Origin: Phytopythium helicoides
Lineage: Eukaryota; Oomycota; Peronosporomycetes; Pythiales; Pythiaceae
Assembly: GCA_024867545.1 (NCBI GenBank)
Contig: JANFNE010000020.1
Location: 310,001 to 374,000 of the forward strand
Direction of reading: 5' to 3'
Length of the DNA: 64,000 nt
Shown: positions 33,672-45,541 of the stretch, one piece after another
How the letters are laid out: every line of letters begins with the position of its first letter
Position numbering within the stretch: position 1 is the first letter of the stretch
Program-made: the position numbers and the translations under genes
The notes under the pieces: model-generated
What the model saw: only the letters and a program-made list of their open reading frames with translations
What the model was told of the DNA's origin: nothing
Database searches by the model: none

Positions 33672-34229
33672 TCAAGCTGTGGTGCCTTTTTTCATGTTCT
33701 TCTTGTTGGCCCCTCCCGGGCCTTTCGGAAATTTGTCAAGCAGGAGCACGAGCTGCTTGAGATCGTACTTTTCTGCCGCTGCGAGGAACTGCACATGTGC
33801 GACTTCAAGCGGTGTCAGCTCACGTCCAGGCGGCTGCTGCTTCAGTGTCACGCCGTCTTTGATGATATTTGCCAGCTCCGCAATGCCGTAGTTGATGCGG
33901 AAGTTGTGCATGAGTCCGTCTTGCACTTGCTTGGCGAGTCCCCAGCGCCGCTTCTCCAGCTGCTCGTCTTTCGCTTTCTCATTTGCTGCCACGATCTTCT
34001 TCTCCACCTCCACTCTCCACGGCATTCCTCGCTCTCGCCGGTGCACTTCGCCAGCCGAAGGATTGAACGCAATGTGCACTTGAACTGGAGACATTGCAAG
34101 CGCCAATGAGTCGTCAGGTGAGCTGCTGTCTGCTGCATCGGCAGGCGTGTGTGGATCGAGGGATGGGACTGGATTGGGAGTGCTGCTTGGAGCGCTTGGC
34201 ACTGGTGCAGACGCCTTGGGCTTGGACAT
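33672..34229 (-). CDS. Small hypothetical protein, coiled-coil
   Basis: Single exon, 185 aa from ATG 34229. The first 55 residues are Pro/Ser/Ala-rich and disordered-looking. A charged helix follows (VEVEKKIVAANEKAKDEQLE), then RINYGIAELANIIKDGVTLK. Next comes an alpha-helical pair (PLEVAHVQFLAAAEKYDLKQ) that resembles a single ankyrin-like unit. The C-terminus is basic (GGANKKNMKKG). No family is recognised. It is divergent from the next gene across about 107 bp. Confidence 0.55.
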   Translation of the reverse strand: MSKPKASAPVPSAPSSTPNPVPSLDPHTPADAADSSSPDDSLALAMSPVQVHIAFNPSAGEVHRRERGMPWRVEVEKKIVAANEKAKDEQLEKRRWGLAKQVQDGLMHNFRINYGIAELANIIKDGVTLKQQPPGRELTPLEVAHVQFLAAAEKYDLKQLVLLLDKFPKGPGGANKKNMKKGTTA

Positions 34230-34336
34230 TGGAGCTTCGAGACGGCAAAAACACAACGAACGATTAGCGTTGCTTTATCTGGCGTTGAAGTAGGAGCAGT
34301 TGGCACACGTCACATAGTCCTTTCATATCGTATAAT

Positions 34337-35634
34337 ATGCCTGTCAAAAGAACATTATGTGTTTGTGAAGGCAATGTAGCTGCTCGCATTTCGAGAGTCC
34401 AGCCAAGCCGGCAATCAGCATGGGGCGGAACCGCAAGGGCCGGCAGTGCGGCGGCTACGGGTCCAAGATGGAGCGGTGCGTTGGCTACTGGAAGCTCTGC
34501 GCCGCTGCAAAGACCGCTTACTATAGGCGATGCTCATCTTTCGGTCCGCACGCGCAGCTTCGTGCTCAACAAGCGCTGGCAGTACGAGGCGGCCAAGGTG
34601 ACGGCGCGTAGCTCCATCGCGAGGCAGGCCCAGCGCAAACTGGCGGAGAAGGAGCGGCGGCTGGAGGCTAACCGCGCGCTCAAACGCGTCAGGCCCCGGC
34701 TGGAAGTGCTGGCGGCGTGGACCAACGCGCGGCTCAAGGACGACCAGATGGAGCGCCAAAAGCAGCGCGGCGCAACGGCCATCGCCACGGAGCTCGAGAA
34801 GACAACCGCCAAGACGGTGCACGCCTTCTCGTCGCTTCAGGAGAGGTGCGTGCACTAGACTTTTTCCCACTACCAGTGGCGTCCTGCACAAGTTATTGAT
34901 GTGGTGGTGGCTGCAGATGCATCGTCGAGCTTGCCAAGACGTTTGAGATGTTCTCAGCGACCTGCCCGTTCACGTGCGAGTTCTTCGGGCTTTTTGAGCC
35001 GTGGATGATCTCGCGTCTTTCCGAGCTCACGACCGCGTTCAAGACTGTGAATGACGGGAATGTCAGCCTGCTGTTGCAGCAACCCACGGATCAGCTGACT
35101 CTCGGCTTCATTCGACACGAAAGGTCCCTCGAAGATCTGTTTGATCAGAGTGAGACGGACCACCAGCGACTCGCGTGGCAAGTCAATGGGCCGCTCACTC
35201 AGTACGAAGCCGAGTCGTGGGAGGATTTGGACGCCGATGATGTCGAGATCGTGGAGACCCACGATGACACCCGACTCCAATCGCTTTGCCTCATCTCCTG
35301 CAGCGGGCTATCACTTGAGTTTGTCAAGCGGCTTGGCATGGAGCATCCATTCATCGAGAGCTTCAAGGTCGTCGACTGCTTCGACGTCTCGAGCAGCGAG
35401 AACGGCGCCGAGCTGCTGTTGCACATGGCACGGTGGCGGAATCTCAAGTCGCTGCACTTTTCGTGGTGCTGCTGGCTCACGACCGAGCTGCTTGTGAACT
35501 TTGCCTACCAACTGCTGGAGCCACCTCGCTCAGCGCTCAAGGAGCTGCGTATCTCCGAGTGCTTCGACGTGCTCGAGGACTACGTACGCTCGGTCTTCCA
35601 GGAGCTGCACCCGGACCTGCAGGTGTCGATGTAA
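34337..35634 (+). CDS. Hypothetical protein with coiled coil and LRR-like end
   Basis: Exons 34337..34845 and 34917..35634 (71-nt intron, phases match) give about 408 aa. The start is uncertain. ATG 34337 is in frame, but an ATG at 34420 in another frame opens MGRNRKGRQ and could be used with an extra intron I cannot place. Residues about 85-165 form a basic coiled coil (SIARQAQRKLAEKERRLEAN). Exon 2 carries irregular leucine-rich units (LQSLCLISCSGLSLEFVKRL; LKSLHFSWCCWLTTELL; LKELRISECFDVLEDY) like those of AMN1/F-box LRR proteins. No F-box is visible. Function is not assigned. Confidence 0.6.
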
Positions 35635-35776
35635 AAGGTCTAAGGCGATTTGATGAGCCCAATTAAGCGCTTTGATTGGCTAAAACCCCCGTCGACTCAA
35701 AAAGAGAGAATCATGAGGCGTTCTTTCCGACCGCATTGCCCAAGAAGAAGCCGCCGAGACAGGCCGCCCGCCTTCC

Positions 35777-38700
35777 ATGGAGCTCTCGGGGCCGCTGTAC
35801 CGACGCACATCGCGGCTGTTCAGCCCCAGCAAGCCCGGCGACTGGAGCCTCGTGTGGTGCGAGCTGGTGCTGGAGCAGGGCGAGCTGGTGGTGTCGCTGG
35901 ACCGCGACGGCAGCTCCAAGCTCGCGACCATCCGGCTCAAGGACTGCGACCTGGCGCACGTGCGCAGCGACGGCCGCGACTGCTTTGAGATCGCGCTGAG
36001 CAAAAGCAAGAAGGAGACCTTCTCGTCGCACGAGTCCAGCCACGATGTCGACTGGTGGTGCGTTCGCTTGGCGTTGGACGGAGGGGAGCGGAGCTAACTT
36101 GAATGCACGCGCAGGATGTCGATGCTTGTGTCGGTCAAGCGCGACCTGGAGCTGGGCATCAAGCCGCGCGTTCCCATCGTGTGCATGCCAACGAGCGAGA
36201 CGGCCACTGCGTACAAGTCAGCGCGGCGCCAACATAGCACGAGCGTTGGGAACGCCGAGTCGATGAGCCGCCTGAGCGACCAGGACGCGTCCAATGCAGA
36301 AAGCCAGCGCGCATTCGGGCGAAGGCAGCCGTCGCTGGTGACCAGCATGGCGCTGCTGGAGCGGTTCACCATCTACGAGACCCCGTCAACCTACTACGTG
36401 GTATGCTCAGACCGTCACTACTCTCGCTTCCGATTGCTGGAGCTCAATCGAATGATTGAGCGGCCGTCTAGCCTCCAGCAAGTGCTCACCGAGGACCCGA
36501 AGGTCTACATTTGGGATGAGATGGAGGCAAAATTGCAGCATATTGCAGAAGCCACGCGCGCCAGCGGAGCCGGCTTACTCACGCGTGCATTCACTGCCGT
36601 CGCTATGGTCGGTTGCATTCGCTTCCTTCGAGGCTACTACTTTACATTTGTCACACAGCGCCGTAAAATTGGATTTATTGGTGGAAATTCAATTTACGGC
36701 ATTTCAGCGACCCAGCAGCTTCATGTGAGCCAGGCAGAAAAGGATAATGCTGCGATTGCGTGGATCAACCGGTGGCTGAATCCGAGCCCAGAAGAAGAAG
36801 CAGAAAAGAGGTATCTTGGATTGTTTCACTTCCTCGACCTTACCAAGGATTTCTTTTTCAGCTACTCGTACGACATCACGCACACGCTTCAGCATAACAT
36901 GACGACTGAGAATTCGCAACCATCCGAGATGTTCACCTGGAACTCGTACCTGACTCATGAATTAAAGGCGTGTCTGAGTTCTGGGGCAGTCAAAGATCTG
37001 GTAATTCCGCTCGTGCTGGGTTGTTATGAGCAGCGCAAGTGCTCAATCTTTGGCCGACTGGTCAGCGTGATTTTGCTTGCTCGGCGATCAAGGCACTTCG
37101 CTGGAACCCGTTACTTGAAGCGTGGCGTAGCGGACACTGGCATGGTGGCTAACGATGTTGAGCTGGAGCAAATCATTGAGGATGAAAATATGGGTCCCGG
37201 CAAATTCAGCTCTTTCGTTCAGCATCGAGGGTCCATTCCAGTGTTTTGGTCCCAGGAAACGTCTCCAACATTGCCCAAACCTCCTATTGTGCTGAACCGC
37301 GTGGATCCAACGTACACGGCAACGCAAAAACACTTTGCTGATCTGTTTGAGCGCTACGGATCTCCTATTGTGGCGCTCAATCTCGTCAAACAAAACGAGA
37401 AAAAGGAGCGCGAAGTGATTGTCGGCAACGAGTACATGAATGCAGTCGAGTACCTAAACAATTTCATGCCACCAGAACATCGCGTGCGATACGTCGCGTT
37501 GGATTACTCGAGATTGTCTGGCCCGAAGCAAAAGGGAATGAATGTTTTGCATTCGCTGGACAAGGTCGCAGTGTGGGCGCTTGGGCAAACTGGAGTCTTT
37601 TGCAGTGCGCCGAAGCGCAAACTGAATTTGACTGGAAGGAAGCCAGTTGGAGGATTTGCTTCTGCGTCTTCTGGCGGATTGTTATCACAACTTCCTGTTT
37701 TTGGCGATTCCGACGCAGTTGATGAGATATCAAAGAACCATATTCCCCCGTCGCCTACAATCTCAAAGAACTCAGGGGAGTGGCTGGAGCAACGAGGCGT
37801 TTTGCGGACGAACTGTATTGACTGCTTGGACCGTACCAATGTGAGCCAGTTCAGCGTTGGTATGCGTGCACTCGGTCAACAACTGTACGTTATGGGAATT
37901 CGAAACACGCCGCTGCTGGAAAGTCGCTCTCAGCTGGTGATGGTGCTTATGAAGCTTTATTCCCTCGTCGGTGACGCCATTTCGATGCAATACGGCGGGT
38001 CCGAAGCCCACAAGAATGTCAAAAACAGTGCAGCACGGGAGAATGTCAAGCACCGAGAGCTTCTGACGTCCATCAGGAGATACTATAGCAACTCTTTCAC
38101 GGACACTGCCAAGCAAGATGCCATCAACATATTCCTTGGCCACTTTGTGCCGAAGGAAGATGAACCTCCTCTCTGGGAACTCGAGTCGGACTACTACCTC
38201 CACAATTTTGAAGTTCGGAATGGGAAACAAGCTGTCGAAAAAGTTCGACAGTACATTGAATTTCACTCGGAGAAGAAACGGACGGTGTTCGGGGAAGATT
38301 ATGGGATGCCTCTACAGCTAGCGTGCTGTGCACCGCCGCTAGGTACATCCGAGGAGGAAGATGACGACGAAGAGTTTATCGATGATGAGTTTGAGTACTA
38401 TCGTGAAGTCATTCTGAGGCGCGATCGCGACAAGCGGGATGAATACATCCGAGAGTGCCGGCGTGTCATGGAAGAATGGTGGAAAGAACCAATTGCATCG
38501 TTTGATCGGCAGAAGTGTGTTCCGCCAGCCAATGGGACTTCTGCCTGTCAATCTAGCACAGCATCATCGTGTGCAATGAGATCGCCAAACACTGTCGGCG
38601 GTGTGCGCAGCGGCTTGAAGGGGCTCGGCCCATTGTACTCGGATGAATTTCTTCACATGTACCATCCTGAAGAAATGACAACGTTTGAGAAAGTACTTGG

Positions 38701-40111
38701 ATACAAGTTCATGAACCCAATCGAGCTTTCAGATGAATCTGAAAGCGCAGCCAAGCGACGAACAGACAGTGCAGTTGTCGCCCACTTGACGTCAGCTCCA
38801 TCGTCATCATCTATCGCAGCCCTTGCACGCGTTGATGAAGAGAGTACGTCGGAGTACGAGCCGCCTCCCCCATCTCGCCGCACGGATGGAAAATTCCCAA
38901 CAAGGTCGTACCGGAGCATGAGTGCTCCGGACTTTGGGGAGGAGCTGGAACGCGTCGAATCGGTTCGAAAAAGCCGTGATAGCTCGCACGAATTTCGTGT
39001 ATCGGAGTCGGAGGAGTTTTTGAGCATCAGTGGAGCCGACTCTAGGCATGGACATCGAGTTAATCTAGCAGGAAGTATCCTTGGCGAACGATCCCATGGA
39101 GGCCCAACCTCCAGAAGCGGCGGGCTTCGCAGAGACGAGCCGGTAACGATGGAGCGACTTATTCAAACGCGAAGGTATTGTATTGCTCTTGTTGGGCTTC
39201 GTATTGCATAACACTCCTGCCATTGGCTTAACGAAGTGTTTGTCCCAACAGCAGCCAGAAGAAGTTCATTGGCGACTGCAATTTCTCACCAGTTGATCCT
39301 CTGTATGACCGGTATGTTCAAGTCTGGATGCGAATTACTCTTCATGCCGGAACTGATGGAGAGCAATGAATTATGCAACAGATATGTGCACATGAAGGAG
39401 TCGCCACAGCTTTGGGAGAGCGACAATGAGAGCGCAAAAATGTACTTTGAGGCTTACCTGCGCGAGAACAATATTAGCCCCGACGATGCGCGTGGCTTGC
39501 GGGAGGCGCAGATTCGTGGTGGTGCGACCTTTAAAATCCAGACAGGACCGTACACCGGGCTAGATCAAAACATCAAAGCACGGGTTTTGGTCGCGAAGAA
39601 GCTCAAGACGGACCCAGAAGATCGCAAGTACGTGTGCTGTTTGACATGGATGCACTGTAGTGTACACCGGCACTGACGCTGCTCATTCAGAATCTTCGAG
39701 GAGTCTCTCGATTGCAGTAAACTCGTTGAGTCTACCACAAGCACCATCCCGAAGGAGAGCTTGGAGCTGTACAAGTCGTTTTTCGACGACAACCTGCCCG
39801 AGGTTAAGCTGTACAGTTCCAAGAAAGAGGTCGCACCAGTGTTCTCGGCCTCGAAAGTCGACTGTGGGGCGGGCAGTAGCATGGCGGAGATCGCCGAGTC
39901 ACTGCGAGTGTTGGCGCTTCGGTCTCCTGAATCAAACATCGGAGGGCATTTCCGTCACTCGCGAGACACCGAGCTGATCCCAGTCGGCCCACTCTACAAG
40001 ATGGACGGAGGCAAGGATCGAGACTACATCCTCTTCAACGGAGCTGCTGCAGATCACGCATTCGGTGACGTGCTTCGCAACGAGACGGCGCTGTCATTCT
40101 ACTCCAAGTAG
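35777..40111 (+). CDS. PH-SAC phosphoinositide phosphatase (FIG4-like)
   Basis: Five exons: 35777..36057, 36115..39174, 39252..39311, 39382..39627 and 39691..40111, giving about 1355 aa. SAC phosphatases remove phosphates from phosphoinositides; FIG4 acts on PI(3,5)P2. Exon 1 encodes a PH-domain-like fold (LYRRTSRLF...WSLVWCELVLEQGELVV...DCFEIAL...DVDWW). The SAC domain follows: CIRFLRGYYFTFVTQRRKIG and GNSIYGIS. The catalytic CX5R motif is RTNCIDCLDRTN, with the usual flanking Asp. A 300-residue C-terminal extension with acidic and Ser-rich segments precedes short conserved exons ending NETALSFYSK. The protein is longer than FIG4 (about 900 aa), and the PH fusion is unusual for that class. 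Two CCAAT-type boxes (35659-35663, 35675-35679) lie upstream. Confidence 0.82.
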
Positions 40112-40754
40112 CTGAGTTGTATAGAGTGAGAGGAACTTGCGTCGGAAAGATCATGTTGGTCGCGTAACATGGAGGTGATTTTACAGTAACGGAATGTGCC
40201 CGTCGTGTTGAGGGCAAGTCGAAGGTCTTGAAGTGAGCGGAGGGACCGTACAGTACTCGATGCACATTTCGTTTTCGAACTGTTTTCTCCGCCGAACGTG
40301 CTGAACGTATGTGTAACTTCTCGAGTGCAGAATGTACAGACCGCATACTTGCATCTAGATGACACCTACCTGGACATGCAGTCACTGATGCATGTCTATT
40401 GTATTTATCGCCTTCTTCTCTGCTCGTCAAACTGCAGGGGGACGGCAACCAGTTCAAGCAACTCGGCGCAAAGCACACGAGGGGCTGCCTCCCTGTACTA
40501 TCCGCTTTCCACCGATGCACAGACTCTCTATTCCTCTTCGAGCCGTCAGTTCGCGGAACTAACGCAGCATCGAACGATGGAAGAATGGTCGTCTGCAACG
40601 ACGGACGAGCTGTGATATGTGCGGTGTGGGCCAGTTCTGGGCGAGGTCGATTTCCATTCGAAGACTCCCCACCGTGATCTCGCGTCTCGCTGGAGCTTGG
40701 TGCATGCCAGTCTGGAAGATTCCCGGGCGCCGCAAGCTATTGGATCATACACAA
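40112..40754. other. Intergenic, upstream of K3
   Basis: These 643 bp follow the PH-SAC stop. Short frames are present but none resembles a protein family. The K3 frame itself stays open from an ATG at 40617, so an alternative longer K3 N-terminus of 46 residues is possible. Confidence 0.35.
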
Positions 40755-43634
40755 ATGGCGATGCGAATACCAGCGGCCACGACACAGGCAATACGTGGAG
40801 TGATTGCACCGCGCTCCGGTGCACCAACTGAGCTAGTGACTAGAGCTCTCTCTCCAAGCACGACGATCTCCGTTGTGATCGACTCCGAGTTGATCGAGTA
40901 CTCAAACCGCCAGATCCGAGTGCTCACGCTGGTGTTATTGGGTAGCTATGTGGTAATGAGCGCTCTTTGTGGCTTACTGATCGCCCACCTTCGGCATCAC
41001 CGGGTTGCTGCTCGCGGGGGAGACACCAATGCAGCACAAAAGATACTACTGCCATCGTTTGAGCCGTTGCTGTGGCTGCTTCTGGTAGCAACTGGACTCT
41101 TTGCAGTGTTCCTGCTCGTCTCCGAGCTCGCAAGTTACCACATCGCGAGTATCTACTCCGTTCTCACGGAGAGCGTCAATTCAGGTCGGGAGTTTGTCGT
41201 CATGTTTGTTGCCGTCTTTATGCTTCAGCAGAGCGTGTCATTACCAGCTCTGGTGCGTACAAGTATTCTGTGCCTTTTACTCTCAAGCTTCTCGATTCCA
41301 ATGGTATACCTGACAGTATCTAAGGATCCTGCTGACTACGCAAGAAGTTACTGGTCGATCACAATTGCGCACAGTCTGCTTGCGCTGCTGTATGTGTATA
41401 TCTCGATTCGACCACCTAGTCGTGCGAGCACTCAGACACTTCGAGAGTATTGCGTATTCGGCATCGTCTCCCACGTGCTTGATTTCGTGTACCTTACTGC
41501 TTTCTACAATCAGCAGATTCACCTTGGATTCACTTTGGCGTACATTAACGTTGCGTGGGGTTCATTGTGCCCGCTGGTAGTGTGGCGAGTATTGCGAGCC
41601 GATACAGAGCATTGGCGAGGGCTTGGGCAGCGAGCTTGTGCGCTTCAAATGCTCTTTGCGCGGTCTCACATGCATGAGCACGTCTCATCGCAGGGTTTGC
41701 ATGTGCTGATCGAGCTTCACAAACGCTTCGTTGTTGACTTCGCTTACCTCGAGCTTCATGAGCGAATAGGGGTTGGATCGACTGCTACAGTTTTCCGAGG
41801 AGTGCTTAAATCGCGCGAGCAAGTTGCCGTCAAAGTATATACACCTCTAAGCGTGACTGAAGATACGGTGGCAGAGTTTTCTCATGAAGCTGCATTGTGC
41901 AGCGCACTTGTTCACCCCAATATTGTCACGTTTGTCGGCATTTGCGTATCTCCTCCAACTATCTGCCTATTATCGGAGCTTTGTGTTGGGAGCCTTGATG
42001 TGGTTTTGCGCGGAGCTGCTAGTCAACGAGTAATTGACAATCAAGATGTCAACCGCCAGCAAATCCTTGTGAATTTTGGCTATATGCTTGATGCTGCACG
42101 TGCCGTTGCGTACTTGCACAGTTTCTCTCCACCGTTAGTTCATCGAGATATCAAGCCGGGTAATTATCTTGTCGACGCGAAGGGAACCGTCAAGCTAACA
42201 GATTTCGGCGATTCAAGGAGCCTCCCAAAAGGTGATATCCCGTGGGAAGTTAAGGTCAATGGAAGCAATTTTAATCTCCCGAAGGAAGATACAGACGAGT
42301 CGGTGCCCGATATTGTGTCTGTGAATGTGGATAGTGACGATGAGCTTGGTGCTGACTATCAACAGCATGCAAGTTTGGCGTACGTTCCAAACGCCGTACC
42401 TACAGCATCGCGCATCCAATCCTGTACCGGCCGACAAATGACAGTGACAGGAACGGTTGACTACATGGCGCCAGAGATTATCAATGGAAAAGCTGGTCTC
42501 GCATCTTCCGGCGAACCTGCAGATGTGTACGCCCTAGCAATCACAATGTGGGACATCCTTCACCCTGGCATTGAGAAATATCCAGACTCCAACAACAACT
42601 ACCTACGTATTTTTGACTCAGTAGTTGCTGGGACGAGGCCTCATCTCGATCATCGCCACTTGCACCCTCGACTACGACTATTGCTGAAATTTTCTTGGCA
42701 TGATGATCCGACTTGTCGACCATCTGCACAAGAAATCGTTAGTGTACTCGAGCAGTTGCAAGAAGAAACAGCTGCACAGTTTGCTTTCCTAATTCACGAC
42801 GAGCTAGCACAAGACAAGTGTTGCATACAAGAAGAATCGATGCTTGTGAAAACCTATGCTGGCTCAACCATTGTCAAGAAAATGATGGATATGGGTGCGA
42901 CAGCCAATTCAGGCGAGAGTGTGCGCCTTGGCAATCTTCTTATGAACGCCGGATTTCTGCATCACGTCAAACATGCTCGTGCTTTTGCTGATTGCAGCAC
43001 GACATTTTTCTTTGATGTAGAAGAGTTTGAGCTAAATGACCGTCTTGAAGCGCAAACAGGGGGCGTGGTGCGCCACAGTTATACAAATCAAAACGAATAC
43101 AATGAGGAGGAGGAGGGGGAGGGGGAGGTACCGATTTATGAGATTCCAACTCTTCGATCGTCTTCGGCCACAAGTATCATGCTCCAATCGCCGTATCAAG
43201 GTTACAATCCAATCTGCAGAAAGAGGTCTGGCAATGGTATCACGCTGAATTCTGTGGCGTCGTCTCCAAATGACAGCTACTGGGATTTCGCCGGCAGCGC
43301 AAGTAGTCTTACCAGTAGCAACTCAAGCTATCGGTCAATGGTTGGACGACAATGTGCGTGCCGCAGGCATGGAAGCCTTGAGAGTGGCCGAAAGAGTAAG
43401 CGCCACGGAAGGCGACGTGGCAGAAGGCGCTACCGGACGAAATACAGAGCTATCGCTGAGGAGGCTGGAACAACGATATCAAGCGTTGGGCTTACGACTA
43501 ATCTTCTACCCGATGATAGCCGCGACGAAGACGACTGTCGTGATGGGGAGCAGTCTGTGCGCGCGGACTATGTTGCTTATCACTCTCCAGTGTCAAATAC
43601 TTATGCTCGACCGTCGAGCACAGATCAACATTAA
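40755..43634 (+). CDS. K3: 7TM-TKL kinase-DEP receptor-like protein
   Basis: Intronless, about 959 aa from ATG 40755, which I prefer over ATG 40617 because paralogues have short N-termini. It is the only member on the plus strand. The 7TM module starts RVLTLVLLGSYVVMSALCGL and ends near CPLVVWRVLRADTEHWRGLG. The kinase has IGVGSTATVF, VAVK, HRDIKPGN, DFGDS and YMAPEIING, so catalysis looks possible. The DFG-APE loop is about 90 residues and acidic. The DEP-like domain reads STIVKKMMDMGATANSGESV then RLGNLLMNAGFLHH. The tail motif is QCACRRHGSLESGRK followed by a very basic run; the LxQRL part is degenerate. It is convergent with WRNIP1, only 31 bp between stops. Confidence 0.82.
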   Translation: MAMRIPAATTQAIRGVIAPRSGAPTELVTRALSPSTTISVVIDSELIEYSNRQIRVLTLVLLGSYVVMSALCGLLIAHLRHHRVAARGGDTNAAQKILLPSFEPLLWLLLVATGLFAVFLLVSELASYHIASIYSVLTESVNSGREFVVMFVAVFMLQQSVSLPALVRTSILCLLLSSFSIPMVYLTVSKDPADYARSYWSITIAHSLLALLYVYISIRPPSRASTQTLREYCVFGIVSHVLDFVYLTAFYNQQIHLGFTLAYINVAWGSLCPLVVWRVLRADTEHWRGLGQRACALQMLFARSHMHEHVSSQGLHVLIELHKRFVVDFAYLELHERIGVGSTATVFRGVLKSREQVAVKVYTPLSVTEDTVAEFSHEAALCSALVHPNIVTFVGICVSPPTICLLSELCVGSLDVVLRGAASQRVIDNQDVNRQQILVNFGYMLDAARAVAYLHSFSPPLVHRDIKPGNYLVDAKGTVKLTDFGDSRSLPKGDIPWEVKVNGSNFNLPKEDTDESVPDIVSVNVDSDDELGADYQQHASLAYVPNAVPTASRIQSCTGRQMTVTGTVDYMAPEIINGKAGLASSGEPADVYALAITMWDILHPGIEKYPDSNNNYLRIFDSVVAGTRPHLDHRHLHPRLRLLLKFSWHDDPTCRPSAQEIVSVLEQLQEETAAQFAFLIHDELAQDKCCIQEESMLVKTYAGSTIVKKMMDMGATANSGESVRLGNLLMNAGFLHHVKHARAFADCSTTFFFDVEEFELNDRLEAQTGGVVRHSYTNQNEYNEEEEGEGEVPIYEIPTLRSSSATSIMLQSPYQGYNPICRKRSGNGITLNSVASSPNDSYWDFAGSASSLTSSNSSYRSMVGRQCACRRHGSLESGRKSKRHGRRRGRRRYRTKYRAIAEEAGTTISSVGLTTNLLPDDSRDEDDCRDGEQSVRADYVAYHSPVSNTYARPSSTDQH

Positions 43635-43665
43635 CCAATTATCATTCTAGTGATTACTCTGATCC

Positions 43666-45541
43666 CTATGGGCTCTTTGACTCATCTGCATCGTTACGGC
43701 GACGAACCTCCTCAACAATCTCGTCGCGAAAAAAATCGGTGCCAAGCAGCTCGTCGGGCAAGTAAGTCTGGCTTTGTAGCTCAGTCTTTGTGTGATGCGG
43801 GTTGTACAAATACCCTTTGCTGTATCCCACATCTTTCATGAGGTTGGTCGGGGCATTCGAAGGTGAGTGGAACATCAGGCTGAGCACCACCCTCCCACTC
43901 GTGAATCGTTTGCTTTACGCGCTTGTACGCACCATACACTTCGATCGACTTCGGAGCTCGTGCCAGCATCGCGGTGCATTGCGCAAGGACAACATCGCAC
44001 TCGGGCATCCCAAGAAAATGAGCAGCCTGATAAGCTGAGACTGCAATCGGTAGCATCTCTGGGGCTGCCAACCCGATATCTTCACTAGCCATGCGGATGA
44101 GACGGCGGGCAATATACAGCGGGTTTTCACCGCCTTCAAGCATACGAGCCAGCCAGTATAGTGCACCATTTGGATCGCTGCCACGTACAGATTTGTGCAG
44201 CGCACTAATCAGATCGTAATGAAAGTCGGCTTTCCGGTCGTAAAGCAGCGTCTGGCGGTGAGCGAAGCAATGACGTACATGCGCTTCTGTGAGCCGAAGC
44301 ACTTGTTTGGACGCAGGTGTTCCTTTTTGGCTTGTGCAGTTGACCCCGGGGCCATTGGCTCTGTCGCTCGTATTTGAAGTGTTGGTCACTGTTGCTGTTT
44401 GAAGTGCAATTTCAAGGCAGTTGAGAGCCACTCGAGCATCTCCCCCACACTGATTCGCGATAAAGGCGATTGCATCGTCGTCAGCTTCAATGGTAATTTC
44501 ACCGTGTGAAAGATCTTCCGCGTCACTGCTCGACTCAAGCAGCGATAGCAGCCCTCCCGACTCGTGATCTTCGAGCGCTCGATGAAGGATCTTACTGATA
44601 GACTCAGTCGAGTGCTTCTGAAGTGTGTACACACGACAGCGACTCAACAGCGCATTTCGAAGCTCGAACGAAGGGTTTTCAGTTGTCGCTCCAATCAGCG
44701 TGACCGTCCCGTCTTCAACTGCTGGAAGTAGGATATCCTGTCATCATTGCTTGTCAGACCAGCGTTGTCCACAAACGTAATGTAAATGACTACACGGATT
44801 GGATACCTGCTGGTTCTTGTTGAAGCGGTGAATTTCATCGACAAACAAAATAGTGCGGCGACTCAATAGCTTCCGTTCTCCGCGCGCACGCTCGAGGGCT
44901 TCTTTCATGTCGGCTGCTGATGAAGTTGACCCTGACAGCGCAATAAACTTGCACGTAGTTTTCTTGGCAATCACATGGGCCAAGGTTGTCTTGCCGCATC
45001 CTGGAGGACTGAAAGCGCCACAATAGATCAAAGCCAACTCATTTCAACTGCACGGAGCGATAGTCACAGCCATACTTGACACGCACCCCCACAGAATCAT
45101 GTTGTGCACGCGATCAGCACCGATCAGCGCCGCTAGCGCCTTCCCGGGTCCAACAACCTCGTCCTGGCCCACCAAATCTGTCAAGGAGCTCGGCCGCATG
45201 CGCTCTGCAAGCGGAACTCCAGACGGCTCTCCAAGCCTCTTGCGCTTCTTGGACGCCGATCCCGGCGCCTGCTCATGTTCTTGATCTTGACCTGCTGCTT
45301 TAGCGCTGGAAGAGGCTCCGTTGGGCGCCAGAACGACTGGAGGCGGCGCTGGCCGCTGTTTGGCGCCAAAACTCGCCGGAGTTGCGCGCTTCTTGGCCGC
45401 CGGGAACGCTGCGAATGGCGACGAAGCTGCAGAAGAGACTGTTGAGCCGCTCGAGCCCTTGGTGAGGCAGAACTCGACGTGCATGGCGAGGTTCTCGGGC
45501 CGGAAGTGGCGCGAGCAGATCGGGCACGCGTTGGACGCCAT
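43666..45541 (-). CDS. WRNIP1: WRNIP1/MgsA (RarA) AAA+ ATPase, frameshifted
   Basis: Three exons: 45087..45541, 44807..45008 and 43666..44737. RarA/MgsA proteins are clamp-loader-like ATPases acting at stalled replication forks. The N-terminus has a UBZ-type zinc finger ([20 protein letters not shown]), as in WRNIP1. Motifs include the Walker A PPGCGKTT (across intron 1), Walker [12 protein letters not shown] and the sensor GATTENPSF. The C-terminal MgsA part ([19 protein letters not shown]) is present. Around 43870 the frame changes: up to VPL it is in one frame, then [20 protein letters not shown] continues in the +1 frame to the stop at 43666. The pattern fits two single-base losses about 10 nt apart, and no intron fits. 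Sequencing error or a real lesion are both possible. Confidence 0.78.

Noticed and set aside
43820..43900. Intron to explain the WRNIP1 frame change
   Set aside because: The two frames meet within about 10 nt; no GT-AG pair of workable length fits.
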